Shown piece after piece: positions 26,599 to 35,072 of a DNA stretch of 64,000 nucleotides. This stretch comes from Synergistaceae bacterium UBA5560. GTDB lineage: Bacteria; Synergistota; Synergistia; Synergistales; Aminiphilaceae. The notes beneath the pieces were generated by a model. The model was not told the DNA's origin. It searched no databases and saw only the letters and a program-made list of their open reading frames with translations. Position 1 is the first letter of the stretch; each line of letters opens with the position of its first letter. A program made the translations under genes and the position numbers. The DNA is taken from NCBI GenBank assembly GCA_002425685.1, contig DIMS01000056.1:16511-80510 (forward strand), read 5' to 3'.

Positions 26599-27609
26599 TC
26601 AATCCTCCGGAGCCGATTTGGCCTCCATCCAGGGCATCATCTTGCGGAGTTCCGCGCCGACCTTCTCAATGGAATGATTCTTCTCCCGCTCCATCCACTT
26701 CTTCATCACCGGACGGCCGGACTGGTTTTCGAGGATCCAGTCCCTGGCGAATTCGCCGCTTTGCACCCGGCGGAGGAGTTCCTTCATGTTCTCCCGTACG
26801 TGCGCGTCCACCACCTTGGGGCCGGCGACGCAATCGCCGTACTTGGCGGTGTCGCTCACGGAATAGCGCATCCATCCCAGGCCGCCCTCGAACATCATGT
26901 CCACGATGAGCTTCAGCTCGTTGAGGCACTCGAAATAGGCGATCTCGGGTTGGTATCCCGCGTCGACGAGCGTATCGAATCCGGCCTTAACCAACTCCGT
27001 CACGCCGCCGCAGAGAACGGCCTGTTCGCCGAAGAGGTCCGTCTCAGTCTCCTCCGCGAAGGTGGTCTCGATGATGCCCGCCCGGCCGCAGCCGATGCCG
27101 GAACCGTAGGCGAGGGCCACATCCTTCGCCTTGCCGGAGGCATCCTGGTAGATGGCCAGGAGGCCGGGAACACCCTTCTTCTCCACGTACATGCGGCGGA
27201 CCAGATGGCCCGGCCCCTTGGGGGCGATCATGAAGACGTCCGTGTCCTTCGGGGGCTCCACCTGGTTGAAATGAATGGTGAACCCATGGGCAAAGGCGAG
27301 AGTGGCACCCTTCTTCAGGTTGGGACGCACGTCCTCCCGATAGACCTTCGCCTGGACGTGGTCGGGCATGAGGAACATGATGATGTCTCCCTTGGCGACG
27401 GCCTTTGCCACGGAGAGCACCTCGAAGCCGTCCTTTTCGGCGGTTTTTTTCGAACGGCTGCCCTCGTGAAGACCGATGAGCACCGACACACCACTGTCGC
27501 GGAGATTCTGGGCATGGGCATGGCCCTGACTGCCGTATCCGAGGATGACCACGGTCTTGCCCTTGAGTACCTTCATCTGTGCGTCCTTGTCGTAGTACAC
27601 GTTTGCCAC
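26599..27609 (-). CDS. ilvC: Ketol-acid reductoisomerase
   Basis: A 336-residue class I enzyme converting acetolactate to dihydroxyisovalerate. The Rossmann loop is [17 protein letters not shown], followed by SKKT-type phosphate contacts ([10 protein letters not shown]) pointing to NADPH, and the knotted C-terminal domain includes [14 protein letters not shown] and [13 protein letters not shown]. The start codon is GTG (27607-27609) behind AAGGAGGAA. It lies 231 bases after ilvN, a gap that contains a stable hairpin. Confidence 0.96.
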   Translation of the reverse strand: MANVYYDKDAQMKVLKGKTVVILGYGSQGHAHAQNLRDSGVSVLIGLHEGSRSKKTAEKDGFEVLSVAKAVAKGDIIMFLMPDHVQAKVYREDVRPNLKKGATLAFAHGFTIHFNQVEPPKDTDVFMIAPKGPGHLVRRMYVEKKGVPGLLAIYQDASGKAKDVALAYGSGIGCGRAGIIETTFAEETETDLFGEQAVLCGGVTELVKAGFDTLVDAGYQPEIAYFECLNELKLIVDMMFEGGLGWMRYSVSDTAKYGDCVAGPKVVDAHVRENMKELLRRVQSGEFARDWILENQSGRPVMKKWMEREKNHSIEKVGAELRKMMPWMEAKSAPED

Positions 27610-27802
27610 GTTTCTTCCTCCTTCAGCTTTTTCCTCGATCCGATTCGGGATCTCTCCGAGAAAAGCGCGAATGCGTTCCGGAAAGAATGCCTTGTCCTGT
27701 CTTCGTCCGATGTTGCAGCCCTTTGAACGCGTCTTTTCCGAGACGTTCTCCCCGGGTTGATGCCGGGGTCTTTTCTCCTCCCTTCCTCGGTCGTTTCAGA
27801 TA

Positions 27803-27836
27803 TCGCGCCGGGGAGCACATCTGCTCTCCCCGGCGC
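27803..27836 (-). other. Stable hairpin between ilvN and ilvC
   Basis: CGCGCCGGGGAGCA on one arm pairs with TGCTCTCCCCGGCGCG allowing one bulge. No T-tract follows on the minus strand. It may modulate read-through from ilvN into ilvC or protect a processed end. Confidence 0.4.
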
Positions 27837-27840
27837 GGAT

Positions 27841-28416
27841 TCATGCGAATGAAGGTTCGGGATGTCGCAGGGATTCCGTCTCCGTCTCGCGGACGGGAAT
27901 CTCCTGCCGGGACGTGCGGGAATCGGCGGCGAATCCGGCGCGTTCCATGGCGACGGCGCCACTGGAGGCCACTTCCAGGATGCCGAAGGGGCGAACCGCT
28001 TCGACGAAGGCATCCATTTTCCCCTGGTCGCCCGTGAGCTCCAGGATCACCGCGTCCTCCCCCATGTCCACCACGCGGCAACGGAAGACCTCCGCGGTCT
28101 GGAGCACGTGGGGACGGACATCCATGGGAGCGTGGACCTTCACGAGCATCATCCACCGCTCCACGAAGGGATTTCTGCTCAGGCTGCGGACCTCCACGGT
28201 TTCCACGAGCTTCTCAAGCTGCTTCACGATCTGGTCTGCGGGCACATCGTCCCCGCCTACGACCAGGGTGAACCGGGAAAGTCCGGATTGGTGCGTGCGC
28301 CCCACGCTCAGGCTGTTCACGTTGTATCCTCTCCGGGACACGAGCCCGGAAAGCCGCGAGAGAACTCCGGGATGATCTTCCGTCAGAACGCTGATGGTGG
28401 TGTGCTTGTGCCGCAT
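27841..28416 (-). CDS. ilvN: Acetolactate synthase regulatory subunit
   Basis: A 191-residue ACT-domain protein. The N-terminal ACT motif ISVLTEDHPGVLSRLSGL and YNVNSLSVGRT are the usual valine-binding region, and the C-terminal ferredoxin-like domain follows (VVDMGEDAVILELTGDQGKMDAF). It binds and activates IlvB and confers valine feedback. It is the first full gene after the leader peptide and attenuator, and unusually is separated from ilvB by the ilvC-leuACDB genes. Confidence 0.94.
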   Translation of the reverse strand: MRHKHTTISVLTEDHPGVLSRLSGLVSRRGYNVNSLSVGRTHQSGLSRFTLVVGGDDVPADQIVKQLEKLVETVEVRSLSRNPFVERWMMLVKVHAPMDVRPHVLQTAEVFRCRVVDMGEDAVILELTGDQGKMDAFVEAVRPFGILEVASSGAVAMERAGFAADSRTSRQEIPVRETETESLRHPEPSFA

Positions 28417-28547
28417 GCCCTTCCCTCCTCACTCGGATGGTGGTGCGCTGTCGGTGCTTCCCTGCCGCTCTTCGCGGCGCTCGGACTCTCCGCAGTCGTG
28501 TCTCGAACCTTTCTTTGCTACGGTAATTGCGTAAGGTAAAACACATG

Positions 28548-28584
28548 AAAAAAGGGCCGGAACCCGTCTTGCGGGTCCCGGCCC
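28548..28584 (-). terminator. Attenuator terminator of the ilv-leu operon
   Basis: GGGCCGG-ACCCG on one arm and CGGGT-CCCGGCCC on the other (28554-28584) form the stem, with a run of six T on the minus strand. The leader segment at 28629-28638 is exactly complementary over ten bases to 28570-28579, part of the terminator 5' arm, so an antiterminator can replace it when ribosomes stall on the leader peptide. Confidence 0.85.
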
Positions 28585-28602
28585 TGGTAGCCCTTCGGTC
28601 GG

Positions 28603-28713
28603 TTACATGCGACCGAGCGCTCCGGGAGGGGACCCGCAGCGAAGAATAAGGACTACAAGCAGAATAAGGGCCAGAGAAGAGCGAATCACTGTTGCGGCCT
28701 GTGTCTCGTGCAC
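28603..28713 (-). CDS. Branched-chain amino acid leader peptide (ilv attenuation)
   Basis: A 36-residue peptide. GTG 28711-28713 lies seven bases after AAGGAGGG. Its centre reads LALILLVVLIL, eleven residues of which ten are Leu, Ile or Val, followed by RCGSPPGALGRM, reminiscent of the enteric ilv leader end (PPCGAALGR). It is followed by alternative antiterminator/terminator structures and then ilvN. Starvation for Leu, Ile or Val would stall the ribosome and allow transcription. An overlapping ATG frame uses the same ribosome site but has no such codon bias. Confidence 0.88.
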   Translation of the reverse strand: MHETQAATVIRSSLALILLVVLILRCGSPPGALGRM

Positions 28714-28776
28714 GAGTCATCCCTCCTTTTCGTGAGCTTCGGTCATCGTTCGGCTGGGCCGTTCGAGTTGTTGGAC

Positions 28777-28805
28777 ATTCTAGGCGCCTTTGCGTTCTGT
28801 GTCAA
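28777..28805 (-). promoter_or_regulatory. Promoter of the ilv-leu operon
   Basis: On the minus strand TTGACA (28800-28805), a 17-base spacer and TAGAAT (28777-28782) are nearly consensus. The start near 28770 is about 50 bases before the leader peptide. Between 28806 and 29113 I see one further feature, an 11-bp hairpin at about 28926-28958 without a T-run, which may end the liv transcript. Confidence 0.8.
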
Positions 28806-29113
28806 CCCTCTTTTTCAAAAGTGTCATCTTTTGTTGCGGAAGGAGCAAAAATTCCGTTCTTCCGGGAACTTTCAAAAAGAAGAGGCACAGGCTTTTCGTA
28901 CAGATATTGCAAGGTCGGAGGCGCTCCTCTCCTCCAGGATTGCTCTTCTGGAGGAGAGGGAAAGGAATGGAATTTTTGTCCGCGTGTTCGCGGAATCTTT
29001 CGCGGCATCCCGCGAAATTCCTGCCGCATCCCGCAATCCCGGTAAAAACGCCTTCGGGAACCTTGCGCTCCGGAAACAGGCGGTGCGAGGTGTGTCGGGG
29101 CGGGTTGCTCTCT

Positions 29114-29821
29114 TCAGCGCCCCAGATAAGCCGCACGTACCTCGTCCATGGCGGCCAGGTCCGATGCCTTGCCGCTGAGGACGATGCGCCCCGTCTCGAG
29201 GACATAGCCCCGGTCGGCGATGGCGAGGGCCATGTTGGCGTTCTGCTCCACCAGGAGAATGGTCATGCCGGACTTCCGGACTTCCACGATGGTCCGGAAG
29301 ACCTCCTCGACGAGGATAGGTGCGAGTCCCATGGAGGGTTCGTCGAGAATCATGAGTGTCCCCCGTCCCATGAGGGCCCTGCCCACGGCGAGCATCTGCT
29401 GCTCGCCTCCGGAAAGGGTGCCCGCTTCCTGATGCCGCCGTTCCTTGAGGCGGGAAAAGAGCGAGAAGACCCTCTCCATGTCCTCGGCGATGGCGGCGGT
29501 GTCCTCGCGGATGTAGGAGCCCAGAAGCAAGTTGTCCTCCACGGTGAGATTGGGAAAGACGAGGCGCCCCTCCGGCACGTGGGTGATGCCGGCGCTGACG
29601 ATGTCGTGGGGAGGAATTCCCACGAGGTTCCGCCCCTTGTAGAGGATCTCCCCCGTTTTGGCCGGAACGAGACCTGAGATGGCCCGGAGGATGCTCGTCT
29701 TGCCCGCGCCGTTGGCGCCCACGAGCGTGACGATCTCCCCCTTTTCCACGGAGAAGGAGACGCCCTTCACGGCCTCGATGGCGCCATAGGCGACGCGGAG
29801 GTCCTTCACGTCGAGCATCAT
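29114..29821 (-). CDS. livF: Branched-chain/neutral amino acid ABC transporter ATPase LivF
   Basis: A 235-residue ATPase with Walker A GANGAGKTS, signature LSGGEQQM and Walker B LMILDEPSMGLAPI, the LivF form. The start ATG overlaps the livG stop (CATGATG). It is the last gene of a complete livJHMGF set. With LivG it powers uptake of a hydrophobic amino acid or similar ligand. Confidence 0.94.
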   Translation of the reverse strand: MMLDVKDLRVAYGAIEAVKGVSFSVEKGEIVTLVGANGAGKTSILRAISGLVPAKTGEILYKGRNLVGIPPHDIVSAGITHVPEGRLVFPNLTVEDNLLLGSYIREDTAAIAEDMERVFSLFSRLKERRHQEAGTLSGGEQQMLAVGRALMGRGTLMILDEPSMGLAPILVEEVFRTIVEVRKSGMTILLVEQNANMALAIADRGYVLETGRIVLSGKASDLAAMDEVRAAYLGR

Positions 29822-30615
29822 GCCACCTTCCCCCCTTTGCCGAGATAGGCTTCGATGACCTTCGGGTCGTTCTTGATGTCCTCGGATTGTCCCTCGGCGA
29901 TGGTGACGCCGAAGTTCAGGACGGAAATGCGGTTGCAGATCTCCATGACGAGCTGCATGTGATGCTCGATGAGGAGGATCGTCACCTGGAACTCTTTTCT
30001 GATCCAGGTGATGGAATCCGCCAGGGTGTCCACCTCCTGGGGATTCATCCCCGCTGCGGGCTCGTCCAGAAGAAGGAGCTTCGGCGAAGTGGCCAGGGCA
30101 CGGGCGATTTCGAGCCGCCGCTGGATGCCGTAGGGCAGGTTCGTGGCCAGCGTGTCGGCGAAGGGAAGCAGGTTGAGTTTCTCCAGGAGGACGAGGCACT
30201 CCTCCTCCACCTGGCGTTCCGTCTCCGTCACGCTCCGGGAGCGCAGGAAGGCGGGAACGAGTCCGTAGGTGATCCGGGGATGCCGGGCGATCTTGATGTT
30301 GTCCAGGGCGGACAGGTTTTTGAAGAGGCGGATGTTCTGGAACGTTCTGGCGATGCCCCGGATCGTGTAGTCGTGGGTGGGTTTCCCCACCAGATTTTCA
30401 CCGCGGAAGAGAATTTCCCCTTCCGTGGGCGCGTAGATACCCGTGAGCATGTTGAAGACCGTGGTCTTCCCCGCTCCGTTGGGCCCGATGAGCCCCGCCA
30501 GCTCTCCCTCCGGAAGGGAGAGCGTGAAGTTCGTCACCGCCTTCAGACCGCCGAAGGCGATGCTCAGGTTGCGCACGTCGAGAATCGGCCGGGATGTCTC
30601 CTGCGGAGTCGTCAT
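29818..30615 (-). CDS. livG: Branched-chain/neutral amino acid ABC transporter ATPase LivG
   Basis: A 265-residue ATPase. Walker [10 protein letters not shown], the LivG-specific insertion with [13 protein letters not shown], signature [15 protein letters not shown] and Walker [16 protein letters not shown] are all present. It overlaps livF by four bases and starts three bases after livM. Confidence 0.95.
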   Translation of the reverse strand: MTTPQETSRPILDVRNLSIAFGGLKAVTNFTLSLPEGELAGLIGPNGAGKTTVFNMLTGIYAPTEGEILFRGENLVGKPTHDYTIRGIARTFQNIRLFKNLSALDNIKIARHPRITYGLVPAFLRSRSVTETERQVEEECLVLLEKLNLLPFADTLATNLPYGIQRRLEIARALATSPKLLLLDEPAAGMNPQEVDTLADSITWIRKEFQVTILLIEHHMQLVMEICNRISVLNFGVTIAEGQSEDIKNDPKVIEAYLGKGGKVA

Positions 30616-30618
30616 GGC

Positions 30619-31599
30619 TCACTGCCCCCCTTCGTAGCCTTCGGGACGCCGGATCTTCGGGATAAGGAAAGGAAGCTCCTTGCCGCCGTAGATGCCCTGC
30701 GGCCTGAAGAGCATCAGGAAGACCAGGGCGATGCCGTAGATGACGAGGCGCCATCCCGAGAGGAAGCGCAGCATTTCGGGAAGAATCGTCAGAAGTGTCG
30801 CTCCCATGATGGAGCCCGTCATGCTTCCCGCACCACCCGCGTAGAGATAGACGAGAAAATCGATGGACTTGAGGTAGTTGAACTGGTCGGGATGGAGATA
30901 GCCCAGCAGATGCGCCAGGAGTCCTCCGGCTACACCGGCGATGGCGGAACCGATGGTGAAGGCCATGACCTTGTACTTGGTCGTGTCCACGCCCATGGTG
31001 CCCGCGGCCAGCTCGTCCTCGCGGCAGGCGATGCAGGCCCTTCCGAAGGAGGAGTAGATGTAGTTCCGCAGAACCCAGATGGTGCCGCCGAAGAAGAGCA
31101 CGATCCAGAGGAGGTTGCTGTACCGGGGAATCCCCGAGAAGCCCCGCGGCCCGCCCACCTGGGGAATGAGTCGGATGAGGGAACGGATGATCTCCCCGAA
31201 GGCGAGGGTCACGATGGCCAGATAGTCTCCCTTGAGGCGCAGGGAGGGTTTGCCGATGAGGTAGCCGAAGATTCCCGCCACGATGCCCCCGATGAAGACG
31301 GAAACGAGAAAGACCAGGGGGCGGAGGGCCGGAACGAGCACCGACGAGGGAAGAAGCAGGGTTGTCACCGCCGCGGAGGTGTACCCCCCCACGGCCACGA
31401 AACCCGCCTGACCTATGGAGAACTGCCCCGTGAAGCCGTTGATGAGGTTCAGCCCCAGGGTGACCATGCAGTTGATCATGGCGAACATGAGAATCTGCAC
31501 GTAGTAGGAGGTCAGAACCCCCGCCTTGCGCAGTGCCATGACGAGGACATAGAAGGCGGCGAGCCCGAGAATCGGGAGATATTTTCGTAGGGTGTCCAT
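30619..31599 (-). CDS. livM: ABC transporter permease LivM
   Basis: A 326-residue permease with about nine hydrophobic segments and the LivM motifs GLNLINGFTGQFSIGQAGFVAVGGY and GKPSLRLKGDYLAIVTLAFGEIIR. It forms the membrane channel with LivH. It lies 12 bases after livH. Confidence 0.95.
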   Translation of the reverse strand: MDTLRKYLPILGLAAFYVLVMALRKAGVLTSYYVQILMFAMINCMVTLGLNLINGFTGQFSIGQAGFVAVGGYTSAAVTTLLLPSSVLVPALRPLVFLVSVFIGGIVAGIFGYLIGKPSLRLKGDYLAIVTLAFGEIIRSLIRLIPQVGGPRGFSGIPRYSNLLWIVLFFGGTIWVLRNYIYSSFGRACIACREDELAAGTMGVDTTKYKVMAFTIGSAIAGVAGGLLAHLLGYLHPDQFNYLKSIDFLVYLYAGGAGSMTGSIMGATLLTILPEMLRFLSGWRLVIYGIALVFLMLFRPQGIYGGKELPFLIPKIRRPEGYEGGQ

Positions 31600-31611
31600 C
31601 GCGTTTGCCTC

Positions 31612-32496
31612 CTACACCTTTTCGATCTTGACCTTGCCGAGCAGCCCCGCGGGACGGAAGAGGAGAATGAGAATGAGGATCACGAACCCCGATCCGTATC
31701 CCAGCTCGGAATAGAGGGCCGTGGCCACGACCTCGCAGATGCCCATGATCAGTCCGCCCAGCATGGCCCCTGGAACGGAGCCGATACCCCCCAGAACCGC
31801 CGCGATGAAGGCCTTGGTGCCGAGCCAGATACCCATGAGAACATCGATCATGGGATAGGTCATGGAGTACAGGACTCCTCCCGCTCCGGCCAGGGCCGCG
31901 CCGAGGAAGAAGGTCACGGCGATGATGCGGTTCACGTTGATGCCCATGAGCGATGCTGCGTCTTTATTGAAGGAAACGGCCCGCATCGCCCGTCCGACTT
32001 TGGTGCGGTGCACGATGTAGGTAAGTGCCACCATGAGGGCGACGGAGACGAGAATGTTCACGATCTGAATGGAGTTCAGCACCGCTCCCGTGGGAAGAGT
32101 GAAGTTCTTGAAGGGGATGAGCATGGGAAACGGCCGGTAGTTGGGGCCGATGAAGGGCAGCATGCGGGGAAAATTCTCGAGAAAGATGGACACGCCGATG
32201 GCGGTGATGAGGGCCGAAAGGCGCGGCTTGTCCCGCAGCGGCCGGTAGGCGAGGCGCTCGATGGCCACGCTCAGGCAGGCGGGGATGAGCATGGCCAGGA
32301 AGATGGCCAGGGGGAAATTCGCCCCCAGGAGTTCCGCGGCGAAGTAAGCCACGAAGGCCCCGATCATGACCAGGTCGCCGTGGGCGAAATTGATCAGGTT
32401 GATGATGCCGTAGACCATGGTGTAGCCCAGCGCGATGAGGGCGTAGATGACGCCCAACTGCACGCCGTAGATGAGAAGCTGAAGTGTTTCTCGCAC
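31612..32496 (-). CDS. livH: ABC transporter permease LivH
   Basis: A 294-residue permease. The N-terminus YALIALGYTMVYGIINLINFAHGD and the conserved stretch GIGSVPGAMLGG are LivH hallmarks. The start codon is GTG (32494-32496) behind GGGAGAGGG. It lies 78 bases after the binding protein gene. Confidence 0.95.
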   Translation of the reverse strand: MRETLQLLIYGVQLGVIYALIALGYTMVYGIINLINFAHGDLVMIGAFVAYFAAELLGANFPLAIFLAMLIPACLSVAIERLAYRPLRDKPRLSALITAIGVSIFLENFPRMLPFIGPNYRPFPMLIPFKNFTLPTGAVLNSIQIVNILVSVALMVALTYIVHRTKVGRAMRAVSFNKDAASLMGINVNRIIAVTFFLGAALAGAGGVLYSMTYPMIDVLMGIWLGTKAFIAAVLGGIGSVPGAMLGGLIMGICEVVATALYSELGYGSGFVILILILLFRPAGLLGKVKIEKV

Positions 32497-32574
32497 GTTG
32501 ACCCTCTCCCTGCAGCGATTCGTCTCCGAAAGAGGGCGGCGCCGCCGCCCTCTTTCGGGGTCCGGAGGATGGCG

Positions 32575-33714
32575 CTACGGATTGATGGTGGTGACGTAGG
32601 TGGTGTTGCCACCGGTGAACTGCATGATCACCGCCGCTTTCTGGGGATTGCGGTTCTCGTCGAACTTGATCTTCCCCGAGGGGAGATCGATGTCGATGGC
32701 GGCGATGGCGTCCCGCAGGGCGGGACCTTCCACCTTGCCCGCGTCCTTCAGTCCCTTGAGGACGATGGCCGTGGCCTCGTAGGAGAGGACTGCGTTGGAA
32801 TTGGGCACCGTGCCGTAGTTCTCCTTGTACTTCTCGACGAAGGCCTGCACTTCCGGGCGCTGTGCCTCGTGGGAGAAGGCGGCGGTGAAGGCCGCGCCCT
32901 CCTCGGCTCCCGCGGCGATCTTCGGAAGATCCGGGCTGTCCCAGCCGTCGCCGCCCACGAAGGGAACGGTGATGCCCGCCTTGCGGGCCTGGTTCATCTG
33001 GAGTCCTGTCTCGAAGAACGCGTTGGGCAGGTAGAGCACTTCCGCGTCGCTGGCCTTGATGTTGTTGAGCTGGGCGTTGAAATCCCGGATGTCCGAGCCG
33101 CCGTAGGCCTCGAGTGCGACGACCTTGCCGCCCATGGCCTCGAAGCTCTGCTTGAAGAACTCCGTGAGCCCCTTGGAGAAGTCATTGCCGTTGTTGTAGA
33201 GGATGGCGGCCTTCGTGGCCTTGAGGTTCTCCATGACGTACTTGGCCATGACGCTCCCCTGGAAGGGATCGATGAAGCAGGCCCGGAAGATGTAGTCCCC
33301 CACCTGGGTGACCTTGGGGTTCGTGGCGAAGGTGGTCACCACGGGAACTTCCGCGGTCTGGGCGATGGGACCTCCCGCGAGGGAGGTGGAGGAGGCGTCG
33401 GGGCCGACGATGGCCACGACTTCGTTCTGGTCGATGAGTTTCCGGAAGGCGTTGGCGGTGATGTCGGGCTTGTTCTCGTTGTCCTCGAAGATCACCTTCA
33501 CCTCGTACTTCTTGCCGCCGACCTCGAGCCCGTCGGGGGCGAATTCCTTCACGGCCAGTTCGACGCCGTTCTTGATGTACTGGCCGCCGATGGCGTTCTG
33601 TCCGGTGATGGGAGCCACCACGCCGATCTTGATCTGGTCGGCGGCGAAGGCCATGCCGCCGAAAAGCGTGACCACAAGCAGTGCACACAGGGACAGGAGC
33701 AGATTTCTCTTCAT
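32575..33714 (-). CDS. livJ: Branched-chain amino acid ABC transporter substrate-binding protein
   Basis: A 379-residue type I periplasmic binding protein with a 24-residue signal peptide ending GGMAFA. IKIGVVAPITGQNAIGGQ opens the mature domain and VVAIVGPDASSTSLAGGPIAQ forms the ligand pocket. GGGAGGA precedes the ATG. It is the receptor of the LivHMGF permease encoded downstream. Confidence 0.95.
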   Translation of the reverse strand: MKRNLLLSLCALLVVTLFGGMAFAADQIKIGVVAPITGQNAIGGQYIKNGVELAVKEFAPDGLEVGGKKYEVKVIFEDNENKPDITANAFRKLIDQNEVVAIVGPDASSTSLAGGPIAQTAEVPVVTTFATNPKVTQVGDYIFRACFIDPFQGSVMAKYVMENLKATKAAILYNNGNDFSKGLTEFFKQSFEAMGGKVVALEAYGGSDIRDFNAQLNNIKASDAEVLYLPNAFFETGLQMNQARKAGITVPFVGGDGWDSPDLPKIAAGAEEGAAFTAAFSHEAQRPEVQAFVEKYKENYGTVPNSNAVLSYEATAIVLKGLKDAGKVEGPALRDAIAAIDIDLPSGKIKFDENRNPQKAAVIMQFTGGNTTYVTTINP

Positions 33715-33889
33715 GATTCTCCGTTTCCTCCCTTCAGAATTGGCACATCTTCCGCGTTTTGCGCCGGAGCGCTGCGTCGCATTCGGTTCCGTCTCGCCGC
33801 GACTTCTTCCGTCATGTCTCACCTCCAGCCCGAGAAAAGAATGGGTTCCGGGAAATGGCAGTGTTTTCCGTGACGCGAGGCGCGTCGTT

Positions 33890-35047
33890 TCATGCGAGAG
33901 ACGTCAGAAACGCTCTCATGCGCTCCAGCGCCGTTTCGATGGTCGTCTCCGACGCGGCGAAGGAGAGGCGCAAGAACCCCTCTCCCGCGGCGCCGAAGGC
34001 GTTTCCGGGGACCGTGACCACTCCGGCCTTCTCCAGCAGCAGCCGGGCCATCTCCTCGGAGCTTTTGCCGAAGGCGGAGATGTCGGGAAAGGCGTAGAAA
34101 GCCCCCTCGGGCATGTGACAACGCACGCCCGGAATGGAAAGGAGTCCTTTCACGAGAAGATCCCGCCGTCTCTGGTAGCCGAGGCGCATCTTCTCCACCA
34201 CATCCTGGGGGCCGTCCAGAGCGGCGAGACAGGCTACCTGAGCGGCGGCATTGACGCAGGAGGAGAAATTCTCCTGCAACCGGGTCATGGAGGCGATGCT
34301 CTCCTCCGGGCCGTGCACGAAGCCGACCCGCCACCCTGTCATGGCGTAGGTCTTGGAGAAGCTGTTCACTGTAAGAACTCGGTCGGCCATGCCGGGAAGA
34401 GAGGCGAGGCTCACGTGAACGCGCCCGTCGTAGAGAAGGTGCTCGTAGGGTTCATCGGAGATGACCGCAAGGTCGTGACGGCGGATCACCTCGGCGATGT
34501 CCGACAGTTCCTCCCTGCGGAGCACCGCTCCCGTTGGATTGGAGGGTGAGTTGAGAAGAAGCGCTTTCGTGCGGGGAGTAATGGCCTCTTCAAGGGATTT
34601 CGCCCTCATGTGGAAGGCGTCCTCGGCGTAGGTGCGCACGGGGACCGCCACTCCGCCCGCGAGGTGGACCTGGCCGAGATAGTTCGGCCAGCAGGGATCG
34701 GGGATGAGCAGCTCGTCCCCGGGATCGAGCAGGGAGGAGATGCAGAGCATGAGTGTCTCGCAGGCGCCCGTCGCCACCAGGATGTTGCGCTCCGTTCCCG
34801 GAATGGCGTTTTCCGCGGCGAGCTTTGCCGCCAGAGCCTTGCGGAGTTCCGCAATGCCCGCGTTGGGGGTGTATTTCGTCGCTCCCTCGCGGAGGGCCTG
34901 GGCGCCCCGCTCGACAATGTGCTCCGGTGTGGCGTAGTTTGGCTCTCCCACGCCGAGATTGGCCGCGTCGGGATAGTTTGCGGCGAGAGCGAACATGGTG
35001 CGGATTCCCGAAGGGGGGTTCGTGCGGGACCGATTGCTCAGATGCAT
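33890..35047 (-). CDS. Class I/II pyridoxal-phosphate aminotransferase
   Basis: A 385-residue fold-type I aminotransferase. NLGVGEPNYATPEHI, the substrate-binding NSPSNPTGAVL, DEPYEHLLYDG and the PLP-lysine motif SFSKTYAMTGWRVGF are intact, with LRLSFAASETTIE at the end. The group covers aspartate, aromatic and branched-chain substrates; exact specificity is open. It starts 25 bases after the KDG kinase gene and lies 175 bases before the liv receptor gene, so it may deaminate amino acids brought in by Liv. Confidence 0.9.
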   Translation of the reverse strand: MHLSNRSRTNPPSGIRTMFALAANYPDAANLGVGEPNYATPEHIVERGAQALREGATKYTPNAGIAELRKALAAKLAAENAIPGTERNILVATGACETLMLCISSLLDPGDELLIPDPCWPNYLGQVHLAGGVAVPVRTYAEDAFHMRAKSLEEAITPRTKALLLNSPSNPTGAVLRREELSDIAEVIRRHDLAVISDEPYEHLLYDGRVHVSLASLPGMADRVLTVNSFSKTYAMTGWRVGFVHGPEESIASMTRLQENFSSCVNAAAQVACLAALDGPQDVVEKMRLGYQRRRDLLVKGLLSIPGVRCHMPEGAFYAFPDISAFGKSSEEMARLLLEKAGVVTVPGNAFGAAGEGFLRLSFAASETTIETALERMRAFLTSLA

Positions 35048-35072
35048 GGCACTCGCTCCTTTCCTCTTTGTG

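Noticed and set aside
28214..28720. Long frame beginning at the ATG that shares the ilv leader ribosome site
   Set aside because: It overlaps ilvN out of frame and lacks the branched-chain codon run; the GTG frame seven bases after the ribosome site fits a leader peptide far better.
28926..28958. 11-bp hairpin after livF considered as a terminator
   Set aside because: No T-tract on either strand, so termination is not supported; mentioned only with the neighbouring promoter.
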